Origin: JALEFZ01 sp964564415 | Lineage (GTDB): Bacteria; Bacteroidota; Bacteroidia; J057 | Reading direction: 5' to 3' | DNA: 64,000 nucleotides | Assembly (NCBI GenBank): GCA_964564415.1 | Contig: CAZMAV010000004.1 | Span: 248,001-312,000 of the forward strand | Shown here: positions 9,643-18,516 of the stretch, one piece after another | Layout: each line of letters begins with the position of its first letter | How positions within the stretch are numbered: position 1 is the first letter of the stretch | The notes under the pieces: generated by a model | The model's database searches: none | What the model saw: the letters and a program-made list of their open reading frames with translations, nothing else | Told to the model about the DNA's origin: nothing | Program-made: the position numbers and the translations under genes

Positions 9643-10344
9643 TCACAAATCATAAGCCATAAAGTCCTCCAGAAATTCACGAATGCACCCTTCTCCTCCA
9701 TTTTTGCTTAAAATAAGATCCACAATTTCCTTGACAGAGGGGCTTGCATCTGCAGGACAGGCAGAAAGGCCGACTTTCTTCATAAGGGAAATGTCATTGA
9801 GATCATCGCCGATGAAGGCTACCTGCTCCGGCTTGCAGGCAATCTCTTCCATCCAGGCCTCTGCCACCTGAATCTTAGACCCCTTGCCTGCATAAACACG
9901 ATCTATGCCCAGGATAGAGGCCCTTTTTCCGATCAGACCTGGAGTACTGGAGGCAGATATCAAGCCTACTTCAAGTCCATGCATCTTCATGACCCTATTG
10001 AGGGCCATGCCATCCTTTACGTAGAACCGCTTCATTTCGTCGCCCTTCTCCGAATAGTACATTCCCCCATCTGTCAACGTACCATCTACGTCCAAGAGCA
10101 AGAGCCGAAGGCGACGGGAGGAAGCTTTTTTCTCTCGGAGTTCCAGGTCGCGCTTGAGCAAGTGGTCTACAGGAAGTTTGAGGGCCTCAGCTAGGTGTAG
10201 CAAGGCGTCAAGGTCGGGCTCTGCCTTTTCCCTTTCATAGCGGCGAAGGCTCTCCTCATAAATTCCCAGGTGATCGGCAAAAGTGGCCAGGTCAAGTTCT
10301 TGCTTGAGGCGAAGAAAGCGGAGGTTTTTGGCAAAATGGGACAT
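9643..10344 (-). CDS. HTH-XRE domain fused to KdsC-like HAD phosphatase
   Basis: A 233-residue fusion. Residues 4-65 are an XRE-type helix-turn-helix (ATFADHLGIYEESLRRYERE). Residues 78-230 are a HAD phosphatase of the KdsC (3-deoxy-manno-octulosonate 8-phosphate phosphatase) type, with DVDGTLTDGG (nucleophile Asp85), motif II/III region ISASSTPGLIGKRA, and GDDLNDISLM. KdsC releases KDO for lipopolysaccharide synthesis and normally has no DNA-binding domain. I start at ATG 10344 (MSHFAKNL) rather than the upstream TTG. The fusion could be an autoregulated enzyme or a metabolite-responsive regulator; the catalytic residues look intact, so enzymatic activity is likely. Confidence 0.82.
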   Translation of the reverse strand: MSHFAKNLRFLRLKQELDLATFADHLGIYEESLRRYEREKAEPDLDALLHLAEALKLPVDHLLKRDLELREKKASSRRLRLLLLDVDGTLTDGGMYYSEKGDEMKRFYVKDGMALNRVMKMHGLEVGLISASSTPGLIGKRASILGIDRVYAGKGSKIQVAEAWMEEIACKPEQVAFIGDDLNDISLMKKVGLSACPADASPSVKEIVDLILSKNGGEGCIREFLEDFMAYDL

Positions 10345-10507
10345 GAAAGGGACAGAAAATTGGATAATAATCAATTGACTGCGACTAAATTACTTTTCAC
10401 ACTTAAGATAACAAGGAGTTTTTTTACCTTCCATTTTTCTAGAATGTGGGGTTTTAGGTAAATTCAACATCTCTAACTTCTTATCACTACCCAAAAATCA
10501 CTGAAAC

Positions 10508-12727
10508 ATGATCAAAAGGTCCTTTCTCTTTCTACTCGCAATTCTGCTCATGGGCAGCAGCCTAAGGGCACAAACAAAAGCTCAACCTATCCGGCTGAGC
10601 AATATTTGGGTGACCTATGACTACTACTCCTTTACTCCAGGCGGTTTTCGCTGGATGCAGGACGACAATTTCTACACCGACCTGGAAGAGGGAAAAGGAA
10701 TTTCGAAGTATAGCGTGTCAGATGAAAAGAAGCTAGGTCAGATTCTGAGCTTCCGTAACATAGACCTGGGTATCCCTCCGGAGGCTGTCGAAGGCTATGA
10801 ACTTAGCAGCGATGAAAAAAAAGTCCTACTCAAAGCTAATATTGAGAGCATCTACCGAAGATCGCGAAAGCAAAATTGTTTTGTTGTCGACCTGGAGAGC
10901 AAAGAAGTCTCCAGGATCAATGGAGGCAAAAAAATCATTAACCCCAGCCTCTCACCCAATGGAAGCAAAATCGCCTTTGTCTACGACAACAATATCTACT
11001 ACACTGACCTTGAAACAGATGAGCAAATCCAGGTAAGCAGCGATGGCAAGTACAATGAGGTCATCAATGGCCTGCCTGATTGGGTATACGAGGAAGAATT
11101 TGGCTTTGCCGACGCCCTCAAGTGGTCTCCTGACGGAAGTAAAATCGGTTTTTATCGCTTTGACGAATCCAGGGTCAAGATGTGGAACATGCCAATCTAT
11201 GGCAGCCTTTATCCAGATCAATTTACCTTCAAATATCCAAAAGCAGGAGAGGAAAATTCCAAAGTCAGCATCCATATCTACGACCTGAAAAAAGGGAATA
11301 CCACCATGGCCGACCTTGGAGAGGAGGAAGACCAATATATTCCGAGGATCAAGTGGATGAAAGACGGGACTGCCCTGGCTGTCATGCGCCTCAATAGACT
11401 CCAGAGTACGCTGGATCTCCTCAGCATCGATCCAGAGACGGGCCGGTCTAGGGTTTTGCTCACCGAAAAGAGCGATACCTATGTAAATGAAGCCTCTGAC
11501 GATAAATGGTATTTTCTTGAAAGTGGAGAAGGTTTTCTGTGGATGAGTGAAGACAGCGGATACAAGCATATTTTTCTCCACGACATGGAGGGCAATCGGC
11601 AGCAGATGATTACCTCCGGGGACTGGCAGGTAGACCAACTCATCGGTGTGGACGAGGAGGAAGAATGGATTTATTTTACCTCCACCGAGGTATCTCCTTT
11701 GGAACGACACCTCTACCGGATCAATTTTAAAGGAAAGCGGAAGAAGCAATTGACCGACATTGAGGGTAGCCACAGCATCAGTTGCAGTCCCAATTTTACC
11801 TACTTCCTGGATACCTATTCCAATACGAAGACCCCTCCCCGATCCATTTTGATGAGCGATAAAGGAAAGGAAATCCGGGAATTGCAAAATAACGATAGGG
11901 TAGCCACAAACGTAGCCCGCCACGGGCTTCGCGATCCTGAATTCTTTTCCTTTTCCTACACTCCATCTTACAGGGGCGAGGCTGAGCCGGAAGTGAAACT
12001 CAATGGATTTATGATCAAGCCCGCCGACTTTAACGACAGCATGAAATATCCCGTTTTGATGTTTGTCTACGGAGGTCCGGGTTCGCAGGAGGTGGTCAAC
12101 AAGTGGGCCCACGGAGATGATTTTAATTACATGTGGTTTCAGATGCTGGCCCAACAGGGGTATATCGTAGCCTGTGTGGACAACAGGGGTACCGGAGGCC
12201 GAGGAAAAGAGTTCAGGGACTGCACCTATGGCAACCTGGGCCGCCTTGAGACCATTGATCAGATCAATGCGGCTCGCTACCTGGCCGATTTGCCTTATGT
12301 AAATTCAGAAAGAATCGGTATCTGGGGTTGGTCATATGGAGGCTACATGACTTCCCTCTGTATGACTAAGGGAAATGGGATTTTCAAAGCCGGAATTGCC
12401 GTGGCTCCTGTTACGAACTGGCGATTCTACGACACCATATACACGGAGCGATTCCTAAAGCGCCCTCAGGAAAATGCCCGGGGCTACGACGAAAACTCGC
12501 CCATCAATTTTGCCGATCAGATGCAGGGCAACTTCCTTCTGGTTCACGGAACAGGAGATGACAATGTACACTTCCAAAATACGGTAGAGTTCACCAATGC
12601 CCTGATCACCTACAACAAGCAGTTTGATGTATTCTTTTATCCCAATCGGGCTCACGGCATCTCAGGAGGCAACACGAGGTTCCATTTGTATAAAAAAATG
12701 ACCGATTTTATCATGGAAAATCTCTAG
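10508..12727 (+). CDS. dipeptidyl peptidase IV family serine peptidase (S9B)
   Basis: A 739-residue periplasmic or secreted exopeptidase that removes X-Pro/X-Ala dipeptides from N-termini. A signal peptide (IKRSFLFLLAILLMGSSLRAQ) precedes the eight-bladed beta-propeller, which carries the paired-glutamate segment (YEEEFGFADALKWSPDGS) that binds the substrate N-terminus. The C-terminal alpha/beta hydrolase domain has Ser609 (GWSYGGYM), Asp684 (HGTGDDNVHF) and His716 (NRAHGISGG), a complete triad. Length fits the bacterial DPP-IV family. It is probably important for peptide nutrition. It stands alone and ends in a hairpin terminator. Confidence 0.95.
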   Translation: MIKRSFLFLLAILLMGSSLRAQTKAQPIRLSNIWVTYDYYSFTPGGFRWMQDDNFYTDLEEGKGISKYSVSDEKKLGQILSFRNIDLGIPPEAVEGYELSSDEKKVLLKANIESIYRRSRKQNCFVVDLESKEVSRINGGKKIINPSLSPNGSKIAFVYDNNIYYTDLETDEQIQVSSDGKYNEVINGLPDWVYEEEFGFADALKWSPDGSKIGFYRFDESRVKMWNMPIYGSLYPDQFTFKYPKAGEENSKVSIHIYDLKKGNTTMADLGEEEDQYIPRIKWMKDGTALAVMRLNRLQSTLDLLSIDPETGRSRVLLTEKSDTYVNEASDDKWYFLESGEGFLWMSEDSGYKHIFLHDMEGNRQQMITSGDWQVDQLIGVDEEEEWIYFTSTEVSPLERHLYRINFKGKRKKQLTDIEGSHSISCSPNFTYFLDTYSNTKTPPRSILMSDKGKEIRELQNNDRVATNVARHGLRDPEFFSFSYTPSYRGEAEPEVKLNGFMIKPADFNDSMKYPVLMFVYGGPGSQEVVNKWAHGDDFNYMWFQMLAQQGYIVACVDNRGTGGRGKEFRDCTYGNLGRLETIDQINAARYLADLPYVNSERIGIWGWSYGGYMTSLCMTKGNGIFKAGIAVAPVTNWRFYDTIYTERFLKRPQENARGYDENSPINFADQMQGNFLLVHGTGDDNVHFQNTVEFTNALITYNKQFDVFFYPNRAHGISGGNTRFHLYKKMTDFIMENL

Positions 12728-12745
12728 GACTACTCCTAAAGGATG

Positions 12746-12786
12746 AAGCCCCACCCTTGAACCGATCGGGGGTGGGCTTTTCTTTT
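12746..12786 (+). terminator. rho-independent-like terminator after the DPP-IV gene
   Basis: GC-rich arms AAGCCCCACCC and GGGGGTGGGCTT with a short loop and a following T-rich run (TTTTCTTTT), starting about 20 nt after the stop. The left arm has one bulged base. Confidence 0.65.
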
Positions 12787-12989
12787 AAAGGGGAAAGGCT
12801 TGATTTTCAGATAATTTACCCTAAAAATAGAAGGTTTTTCTTAATCAATAAGGGCCGCCATGAGGATCAGCAAGGCCAAACTGATCATATTTTTATACGC
12901 TTTTCGCCAAATGTCTAAAAAAAGTTACTACTGTCCTTGATACTGGCTATTCATATTTATAGATTCGTCCATTAATAAATACATACTGA

Positions 12990-14348
12990 ATGGCCAAAAT
13001 ACTAATCATAGACGACGAAGAAGTCATCCGAAGCACCTTGCAGGAAATCCTTGAGTATGAGGATTACACGACAGAACTTGCGGCTGATGGCAAGGAGGGG
13101 CTGAGCATGCTCCTGAACAACAGCTATGACGTGGTCATTTGCGACATTAAGATGCCCAAGATGAACGGGCTGGAAGTCTTGGCTCAGACCGCAGAGCAGA
13201 AACCCGATACTCCTATCATTATGATCTCCGGGCACGGAGACGTAGAAACTGCCGTAGAAGCCACAAAAAAAGGAGCCTACGATTTTTTGGAGAAGCCGCC
13301 AGACTTGAACAGGCTTTTACTTACCGTAAGAAATGCCATTGAGAAGAAGGACCTGGTCGTAGAGACCAAAAAGCTGAAGCGAAAGATCACCAAGGTGAGG
13401 CCCATCATTGGCAAGTCCGCTGTCATGGAAAAGGTCCAGGAAACCATCAACCGGGTAGCTCCTACAGATGCTCGAGTTTTGATCACGGGTTCCAATGGGA
13501 CTGGCAAGGAACTGGTGGCCCGCTGGATACATGAGAAGAGCAGCCGGGCCAGTGGTCCTATCATCGAGGTCAACTGTGCTGCCATACCCTCAGAACTTAT
13601 CGAGAGTGAGCTTTTCGGCCATGAAAAGGGCTCATTTACAGGGGCTTATAAACAGCGCATCGGAAAATTTGAGCAGGCCAATGGAGGCACCCTCTTCCTC
13701 GATGAGATTGGCGACATGAGCCTTTCCGCCCAAGCCAAGGTGCTTAGGGCCCTTCAGGAAAACCGCGTCAGCCGCATCGGTTCGGACAAGCAGATCAATG
13801 TCGACGTCCGCATCATAGCCGCCACCAACAAGGACCTCCTCCTCGAAATCGAGCAGGGCAGGTTCAGGGAAGACCTTTATCATCGCCTGAGCGTCATCCT
13901 GGTTCATGTTCCCCCACTCAGGGACCGCAGGGACGACATTCCACTTATTGCAGACTCATTTCTCAAAGAAATTGCCTCGGAATACGGGATGAACGACCTG
14001 CAAATCACCAAAGATGCCATGGAAGAGTTGCAGAAGTTGGACTGGACGGGTAATGTGCGGGAGCTTCGCAACGTGGTAGAGCGACTGGCCATCATGAGCA
14101 ATGGCAAGATCAGTTCCGTCGATGTACAGGATTACGCCATCCCACGAAGAAGGAAGGCCCAGCACAGCTCCATTTACGATGACTACGATAAGTTTCAGGC
14201 CTTCAAAGACCACGTGGAGAAGCAGTTTATCCTCCGCAAATTGGAAGGCAACAGCTGGAATATATCAAAGACAGCTGAGGTCCTCGACATTCAGCGCAGT
14301 CATCTGTACAACAAAATGGAAAAATTTGGTATCAAACGAGACAGCTAA
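12990..14348 (+). CDS. NtrC-family sigma-54-dependent response regulator
   Basis: A 452-residue transcriptional activator. The receiver domain has phospho-acceptor Asp52 (VVICDIKMP) and Lys102 (FLEKPPD). The AAA+ domain has Walker A GSNGTGKE (residues 167-174; most relatives have ESGTGKE), the sigma-54 contact loop GSFTGA (214-219, commonly GAFTGA), Walker B LFLDE (DE 238-239) and the arginine finger region FREDLYHRL. The C-terminus is a Fis-type HTH (SKTAEVLDIQRSHLYNKM). It opens sigma-54 promoters after phosphorylation. No kinase gene is adjacent, so its partner is unknown. A strong terminator follows. Confidence 0.94.
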   Translation: MAKILIIDDEEVIRSTLQEILEYEDYTTELAADGKEGLSMLLNNSYDVVICDIKMPKMNGLEVLAQTAEQKPDTPIIMISGHGDVETAVEATKKGAYDFLEKPPDLNRLLLTVRNAIEKKDLVVETKKLKRKITKVRPIIGKSAVMEKVQETINRVAPTDARVLITGSNGTGKELVARWIHEKSSRASGPIIEVNCAAIPSELIESELFGHEKGSFTGAYKQRIGKFEQANGGTLFLDEIGDMSLSAQAKVLRALQENRVSRIGSDKQINVDVRIIAATNKDLLLEIEQGRFREDLYHRLSVILVHVPPLRDRRDDIPLIADSFLKEIASEYGMNDLQITKDAMEELQKLDWTGNVRELRNVVERLAIMSNGKISSVDVQDYAIPRRRKAQHSSIYDDYDKFQAFKDHVEKQFILRKLEGNSWNISKTAEVLDIQRSHLYNKMEKFGIKRDS

Positions 14349-14390
14349 GAGCGTTTGTTGGTTTATAAATAGTTGTAAATAGCCGTTGTT

Positions 14391-14420
14391 AAGGAGCATA
14401 GCCATATGCTCCTTTTCTAT
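14391..14420 (+). terminator. perfect 10-bp hairpin terminator
   Basis: AAGGAGCATA (14391-14400), a GCCA loop, then TATGCTCCTT (14405-14414) and a T-rich tail. It ends the NtrC-type gene and lies inside the reading frame upstream of the next gene, which supports the later start at 14506. Confidence 0.8.
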
Positions 14421-14505
14421 TTTGAAAACAGAAGTTTTTCAACCATCCTTGCGCCACCAAAGTTATCTCTGCAAGACCTTTTCTACGAGCATTATTTTGA
14501 ACGAT

Positions 14506-16032
14506 ATGAATACCCAGGAAATTGAAAATGTAGAACTGAAATACCTGAGCCTAGACGATTATCAGGAGGTGAAGGCAGCCATGATAGAAGCCTACAGCAC
14601 CGTAAGTGATCCTTATTGGGAGCGCTATCACATACGTTCCCTGATCGAGAAATTTCCTGAAGGCCAAGTAGTTATCAAAATCAATGGGCAGCTGGCGGGA
14701 TGTGCCCTCTGTATCATGGTGGATTACGGTAAATACGACGATTCCCATACCTACAGGGAAATTACTGCCGATTATACCTTCCGTACCCATAGCAGCGAAG
14801 GTGATACCCTTTATGGCATAGATATTTTTATCAAACCCGAATTCAGGGGCCTGCGCCTTGGAAGAAGGCTCTATGATTATCGGAAGGAACTCTGCGAAAG
14901 GCTCAACCTCAAAGGTATTGTCTTCGGTGGTCGCATGCCCAATTATCACAAATACGCCGACGAACTTTCCCCAAAAAAATATATCGAGAAGGTAAGACGT
15001 AAAGAAATCATAGATCCTGTCCTCAATTTCCAGATCAGCAATGACTTCTTCCCTTCCAAAATCATGAAGGCATACCTCGAAGGCGACGACGACTCCAACG
15101 AGTTTGCCGTCCTCATGCGCTGGGACAATATTTACTACGAAAAACCTTCCAAAAAGGCCTCCACCAATAAAACCGTCGTGCGCCTGGGCCTCATTCAATG
15201 GCAAATGCGTCCCTACAAGGGATTTGACGATGTAATCGAACAAGCAGAGTTCTTCGTTGATGCCGTTTCTTCCTATCGATCGGATTTTGCCCTCTTTCCG
15301 GAGTTTTTCAACGCTCCCCTCATGGCCAAGGCCAATCACCTTTCAGAATCTCAAGCCATTCGCGAGCTGGCAGCCTACACGGAGCAGGTGGTTCAGCGGT
15401 TTTCAGAATTTGCCATCTCCTACAACATCAACATCATTACGGGTAGCATGCCCGAGATCAGAAACGATCTCCTCTACAATGTAGGATATCTCTGCAAAAG
15501 AAATGGGACCGTCGAGCGATACGAAAAGCTCCACGTAACCCCTGATGAAGAACAGCTTTGGGGCCTACAGGGAGGATCTCAATTGAAGACCTTTGATACG
15601 GACTGCGGAAAAATCGGAGTTTTGATCTGTTATGATGTAGAATTTCCGGAACTGAGCCGCCTTTTGGCTGATGAAGGCATGGACATCCTCTTCGTGCCCT
15701 TCCTCACTGATACGCAAAATGGCTTTTCCAGGGTCAGAAACTGTGCCCAGGCCAGGGCCATCGAGAATGAGTGTTATGTAGCCATTGCAGGAAGCGTAGG
15801 CAACCTTCCCAAGGTTCATAACATGGACATTCAATTTGCCCAATCTATGGTCTTTACCCCCTGTGATTTTGCCTTTCCCACCACAGGAATCAAGGCAGAA
15901 GCCACTCCCAATACGGAGATGATCCTGATCGCAGATGTAAACCTGGACCTACTCCGCGAACTCAACCAGCATGGCAGTGTGCGAAACCTTAAAGACCGGC
16001 GCAAGGATCTTTTTGAGCTTAGAAAGAGATAA
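14506..16032 (+). CDS. GNAT acetyltransferase fused to carbon-nitrogen hydrolase (nitrilase superfamily)
   Basis: A 508-residue bifunctional protein. Residues 8-215 form a GNAT N-acetyltransferase domain with the acetyl-CoA loop FRGLRLGRRL (113-122). Residues 224-508 form a nitrilase-superfamily amidase with the triad Glu266 (LFPEFFN), Lys341 (YEKLHVTPDE) and Cys375 (LICYDVEFPE), all present. The fusion is a known family of unclear substrate; an amide is probably acylated by one half and hydrolysed by the other, which is inference. I start at ATG 14506 (MNTQEIENVEL) because the ORF upstream runs through the terminator hairpin and reads non-homologous sequence. Confidence 0.9.
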   Translation: MNTQEIENVELKYLSLDDYQEVKAAMIEAYSTVSDPYWERYHIRSLIEKFPEGQVVIKINGQLAGCALCIMVDYGKYDDSHTYREITADYTFRTHSSEGDTLYGIDIFIKPEFRGLRLGRRLYDYRKELCERLNLKGIVFGGRMPNYHKYADELSPKKYIEKVRRKEIIDPVLNFQISNDFFPSKIMKAYLEGDDDSNEFAVLMRWDNIYYEKPSKKASTNKTVVRLGLIQWQMRPYKGFDDVIEQAEFFVDAVSSYRSDFALFPEFFNAPLMAKANHLSESQAIRELAAYTEQVVQRFSEFAISYNINIITGSMPEIRNDLLYNVGYLCKRNGTVERYEKLHVTPDEEQLWGLQGGSQLKTFDTDCGKIGVLICYDVEFPELSRLLADEGMDILFVPFLTDTQNGFSRVRNCAQARAIENECYVAIAGSVGNLPKVHNMDIQFAQSMVFTPCDFAFPTTGIKAEATPNTEMILIADVNLDLLRELNQHGSVRNLKDRRKDLFELRKR

Positions 16033-16055
16033 ACCAAGCGATAAGAGGAATCCGA

Positions 16056-16358
16056 CTAAGCTTCCTCTTTGCTGAATATTCTGGCATCGGCGACAAAAGT
16101 TCCGAATGGAATGATGGAAGCTAGCAGCGCCCAAAAGAAGGTGAGCAGCTTCCATTTTCTTCTGTAACCTACATAGAGGACGAGTAAGACATAGAGGACA
16201 AACATCACCCCGTGGATCAAGCCTACCACAAAGTTGGGCTCGTGGATGTCCATCATATATTTGAGGGGCATGGTAATTCCAAATGCCAGATAGGAACAGC
16301 CCTCAATGAAGGCGGCTATTCTTAGCCTGCCCAAGGCTGTCTGAAGAAGTTTTTGCAT
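16056..16358 (-). CDS. DUF3817 family small membrane protein
   Basis: A 100-residue integral membrane protein with three predicted helices (about 10-30, 40-64, 72-92). The start IAAFIEGCSYLAFGITMPLKY, with a basic segment YVGYRRKWK between helices 2 and 3, matches the DUF3817 style, whose function is unknown. I chose ATG 16358 (MQKLLQTALG); the frame upstream is open but unlike the family. It converges with the 14506 gene and follows the ThuA-like genes on the same strand (55 nt). A weak stem (AGAGGAA/TTCCTCT, 16044-16068) overlaps its stop. Confidence 0.8.
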   Translation of the reverse strand: MQKLLQTALGRLRIAAFIEGCSYLAFGITMPLKYMMDIHEPNFVVGLIHGVMFVLYVLLVLYVGYRRKWKLLTFFWALLASIIPFGTFVADARIFSKEEA

Positions 16359-16413
16359 GAATGGCTGAATTTTGACGCTAAAGCTTGCTTTTGCCAGGGA
16401 AAAAATCAACTCC

Positions 16414-17061
16414 CTACCATTGGCTAAGCCCATAATCTTCCTCGACAACTTCAAATTTCCCCTCAGGCCTTACTCCAGTCAACCATTGGGTCAACCTGTC
16501 TACATAATGATCCAGGTGGGTGATCTGCTGTACGCCGTGCTCCACAATGGGGTCCAAAGTCGTGGCAAAAAGGCTTCCCCCGTAGTGCTGGCTTTCCCAG
16601 GAAATGACTTCGCCAGCCTCGTTGGTCTGAACGATTTTGGCATGTTCCGGAATAGAGGTGTAGACGCCGTGGGTATGCCAACAGGAATGCCGGACATTGA
16701 GGCCCTGATAGATGGGATGATCAAAATCGGTATGGGCTACAGGAGGGTTGTGAGGCTCCTTGACCCACCAAAAATTATTGACCGGACGGTCTTCCCAGGT
16801 CGCCTCCAGCCAGTCGGGACTGCTATCCCCTTCGATAAAGACCTTTTTTCCCTGGGCCAGAAAGTCGTAGATCACCTCCTTTCGCTTACTCAGTTCGTCC
16901 TGATTGGACTGAAAAGGAATGACCAAAGCCTCGAAATCCTGGATTCTTTCCTTATCCAGCTCATAGATGTAGACCAATTCGTAGATGTCCCTGTATTTGG
17001 GTGCCTTGGCAAAGCTGTAGTGGGACCACACCCCATTGAAGATCAATCCGATAGATGCCAT
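16414..17061 (-). CDS. ThuA/class I glutamine amidotransferase-like protein (copy 2)
   Basis: A 215-residue Rossmann-like protein of the ThuA/GATase1-like superfamily. Recognisable elements are FEALVIPFQSNQDEL (strand and nucleophile-elbow region), a GKKVFIEGDSSPDWL core and YGGSLFATTLDPIVEHG near the end. No Cys is present at the classic GATase elbow, so a true amidotransferase is unlikely. ThuA proteins are linked to sugar metabolism but the biochemical role is not settled. The gene starts 5 nt after the stop of the homologous copy upstream and reads with it as an operon. Confidence 0.72.
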   Translation of the reverse strand: MASIGLIFNGVWSHYSFAKAPKYRDIYELVYIYELDKERIQDFEALVIPFQSNQDELSKRKEVIYDFLAQGKKVFIEGDSSPDWLEATWEDRPVNNFWWVKEPHNPPVAHTDFDHPIYQGLNVRHSCWHTHGVYTSIPEHAKIVQTNEAGEVISWESQHYGGSLFATTLDPIVEHGVQQITHLDHYVDRLTQWLTGVRPEGKFEVVEEDYGLSQW

Positions 17062-17066
17062 AGAAA

Positions 17067-17714
17067 TTATATTTTAGGGCTTGTTTCCCCCTGTATTTTT
17101 TGATGAATGATAAAGTCCAAGAGATTTTGGTACAATCGACCTAAGTCCTGCTCGGAGCCTTGGTCATCCGTGGTAGCGTAAGTCTTGTCCGAAACCGGGG
17201 CCGAAGCCGTGAGAACCATGATTCCGGGGCTGCTTTTTTCATCCAGGACCACAATGGGCCTACCCCAGGTGTCCTCCAAAAGTACCTGAGCCTGAGGCGA
17301 GGCTTGAATGTAACCACAAGCCCACCAGCCACTAATGCCATTAGAATAAATCAAAGAGTCGATAGCTACTCCCTCGAAAAATCCGTGAGGGTCCTCTTTC
17401 AGGTAATAGCGGATATCAATGGTCTTTTTGCTGTTGTCCATGACCCAGCGGTTGCCGGGAACCCAGTCTGTAAACCAGCCATCGAAGCAAAAGAGGGCCT
17501 TGCCTTCTTCCAGGAAAGCCCCTACTCGATCCTTGATTTTCATCATGGCGATCTGATCCGATCCGTTGGGGACAATGAGGAGGTCATAGGGAGAAAGATC
17601 AGGATCAAAATCCGGTCCGGTGTAGGCAAAGCTGTAATTTACCTTGTCGTGAGATCGGAAAGTAGATTTCAATCCTTCAATGTGGTTGTGAATAACCAGG
17701 GCTTCTAGCTTCAT
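17067..17714 (-). CDS. ThuA/class I glutamine amidotransferase-like protein (copy 1)
   Basis: A 215-residue paralogue of the next gene, identical in length, with the matching blocks YDLLIVPNGSDQIAMM, GKALFCFDGWFTDWVPGNRW and SSPGIMVLTASAP. The two copies are diverged, not a recent duplication. Neither carries an obvious catalytic Cys at the elbow. The DinB-like gene lies 70 nt upstream on the same strand, so DinB-ThuA-ThuA-DUF3817 is probably one transcript. A heterodimer is possible but is inference from the tandem arrangement. Confidence 0.72.
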   Translation of the reverse strand: MKLEALVIHNHIEGLKSTFRSHDKVNYSFAYTGPDFDPDLSPYDLLIVPNGSDQIAMMKIKDRVGAFLEEGKALFCFDGWFTDWVPGNRWVMDNSKKTIDIRYYLKEDPHGFFEGVAIDSLIYSNGISGWWACGYIQASPQAQVLLEDTWGRPIVVLDEKSSPGIMVLTASAPVSDKTYATTDDQGSEQDLGRLYQNLLDFIIHQKIQGETSPKI

Positions 17715-17784
17715 GGGAATAATTTTAAGGTAATTCGTTATTTTTCGTAGAAAAGGCTGTCCTCAAACCGCCCCCTCAGTTCAG

Positions 17785-18333
17785 TTAACCTGCCCTTTTG
17801 TGCATGATTTGCAGATGGTGCCAGGTATGATACAGGGTAAAGAAAAGCATTTCCCTGATCATGAGTTTTCCCAGCAGGGGATGAGGCGTGAGGTATTTGT
17901 CCAGGTCCTCCTCCTTCCAGCCCTGAATTTTTACGAAGTATTTATCTCCTGTGGATTTCCAGTCGGCGATTCTTTGCCCAATGTCTTCTCCTCCATCTAC
18001 TTTTGGTTTAAATCCCGAAATGGGGGCTTGGTCTAATTGGGAGAGTTTATCCTGGTACCGGCCTACGAGTTGTGGGTAAGTCCTGACTGGCCGATTGGGC
18101 TTTCCGAGGGCCTTGAGAGCAATCTTAGGCATCCCAAGCCCTTGAACCAGGGGCTGGGTAGACATCATCAGATGCTCCAGGTTTTCAGCGGCAGACCAGA
18201 CCTCAGCAGCAGGCTTTTGGTAAAAAGCTTCAGGAGTAAGGCTGGCAACAAAGGCTTCTACCTCTTTCCAGGCCTGCCGGGTATGGCCTAGAATCTCTTC
18301 TTTACGGTAAGGTTGGATAGCGGGTATGTCCAT
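17785..18333 (-). CDS. DinB-like four-helix metal-binding protein
   Basis: A 182-residue DinB/YfiT-superfamily protein. Three metal-ligand histidines are placed as expected for this fold: His54 (AENLEHLMMS) and His169/His173 near the C-terminus (LYHTWHHLQIM). Family members are nickel- or zinc-dependent thiol transferases or of unknown role. The N-terminal YRKEEILGHTRQAWKEVEAF helix and the WSAAENLEHL block are typical. It is the first full gene of the possible ThuA operon. A short secreted-type ORF ends 42 nt upstream. Confidence 0.82.
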   Translation of the reverse strand: MDIPAIQPYRKEEILGHTRQAWKEVEAFVASLTPEAFYQKPAAEVWSAAENLEHLMMSTQPLVQGLGMPKIALKALGKPNRPVRTYPQLVGRYQDKLSQLDQAPISGFKPKVDGGEDIGQRIADWKSTGDKYFVKIQGWKEEDLDKYLTPHPLLGKLMIREMLFFTLYHTWHHLQIMHKRAG

Positions 18334-18375
18334 TGGAGGCTAACATTGATGTGTATGCGGGTGAAGGTACAAAAG

Positions 18376-18516
18376 CTAAATAAAAAAACCGCCCCCTGTT
18401 TCATTGCCAGTATCCACAGTCAGCAGTCGAACCTGCGCCTGTACCGGCAGGCCTCCACCAAAGCCCAAAAAGGCGGCAAAGAGCAAGGACAGTAAAAATT
18501 TATTACGATAAGACAT
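18376..18516 (-). CDS. very short ORF with signal peptide (possible gene remnant)
   Basis: A 46-codon frame from ATG 18516 to TAG 18376. It begins with a clean signal peptide (MSYRNKFLLSLLFAAFLG, cleavage likely after VQAQ) and continues for only about 18 residues (VRLLTVDTGNETGGGFFI). A functional mature peptide this short is possible, but it looks like the 5' end of a larger secreted protein gene whose remainder is lost. I see no continuing frame downstream, where the DinB gene begins 42 nt on. Confidence 0.4.
   Translation of the reverse strand: MSYRNKFLLSLLFAAFLGFGGGLPVQAQVRLLTVDTGNETGGGFFI

Noticed and set aside
10952..12154. 400-codon antisense frame inside the DPP-IV gene
   Set aside because: The sense gene has a complete catalytic triad and signal peptide; the antisense reading has no recognisable domain.
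14551..15339. 262-codon antisense frame in the GNAT-nitrilase gene
   Set aside because: Shadow of a clear two-domain sense gene.
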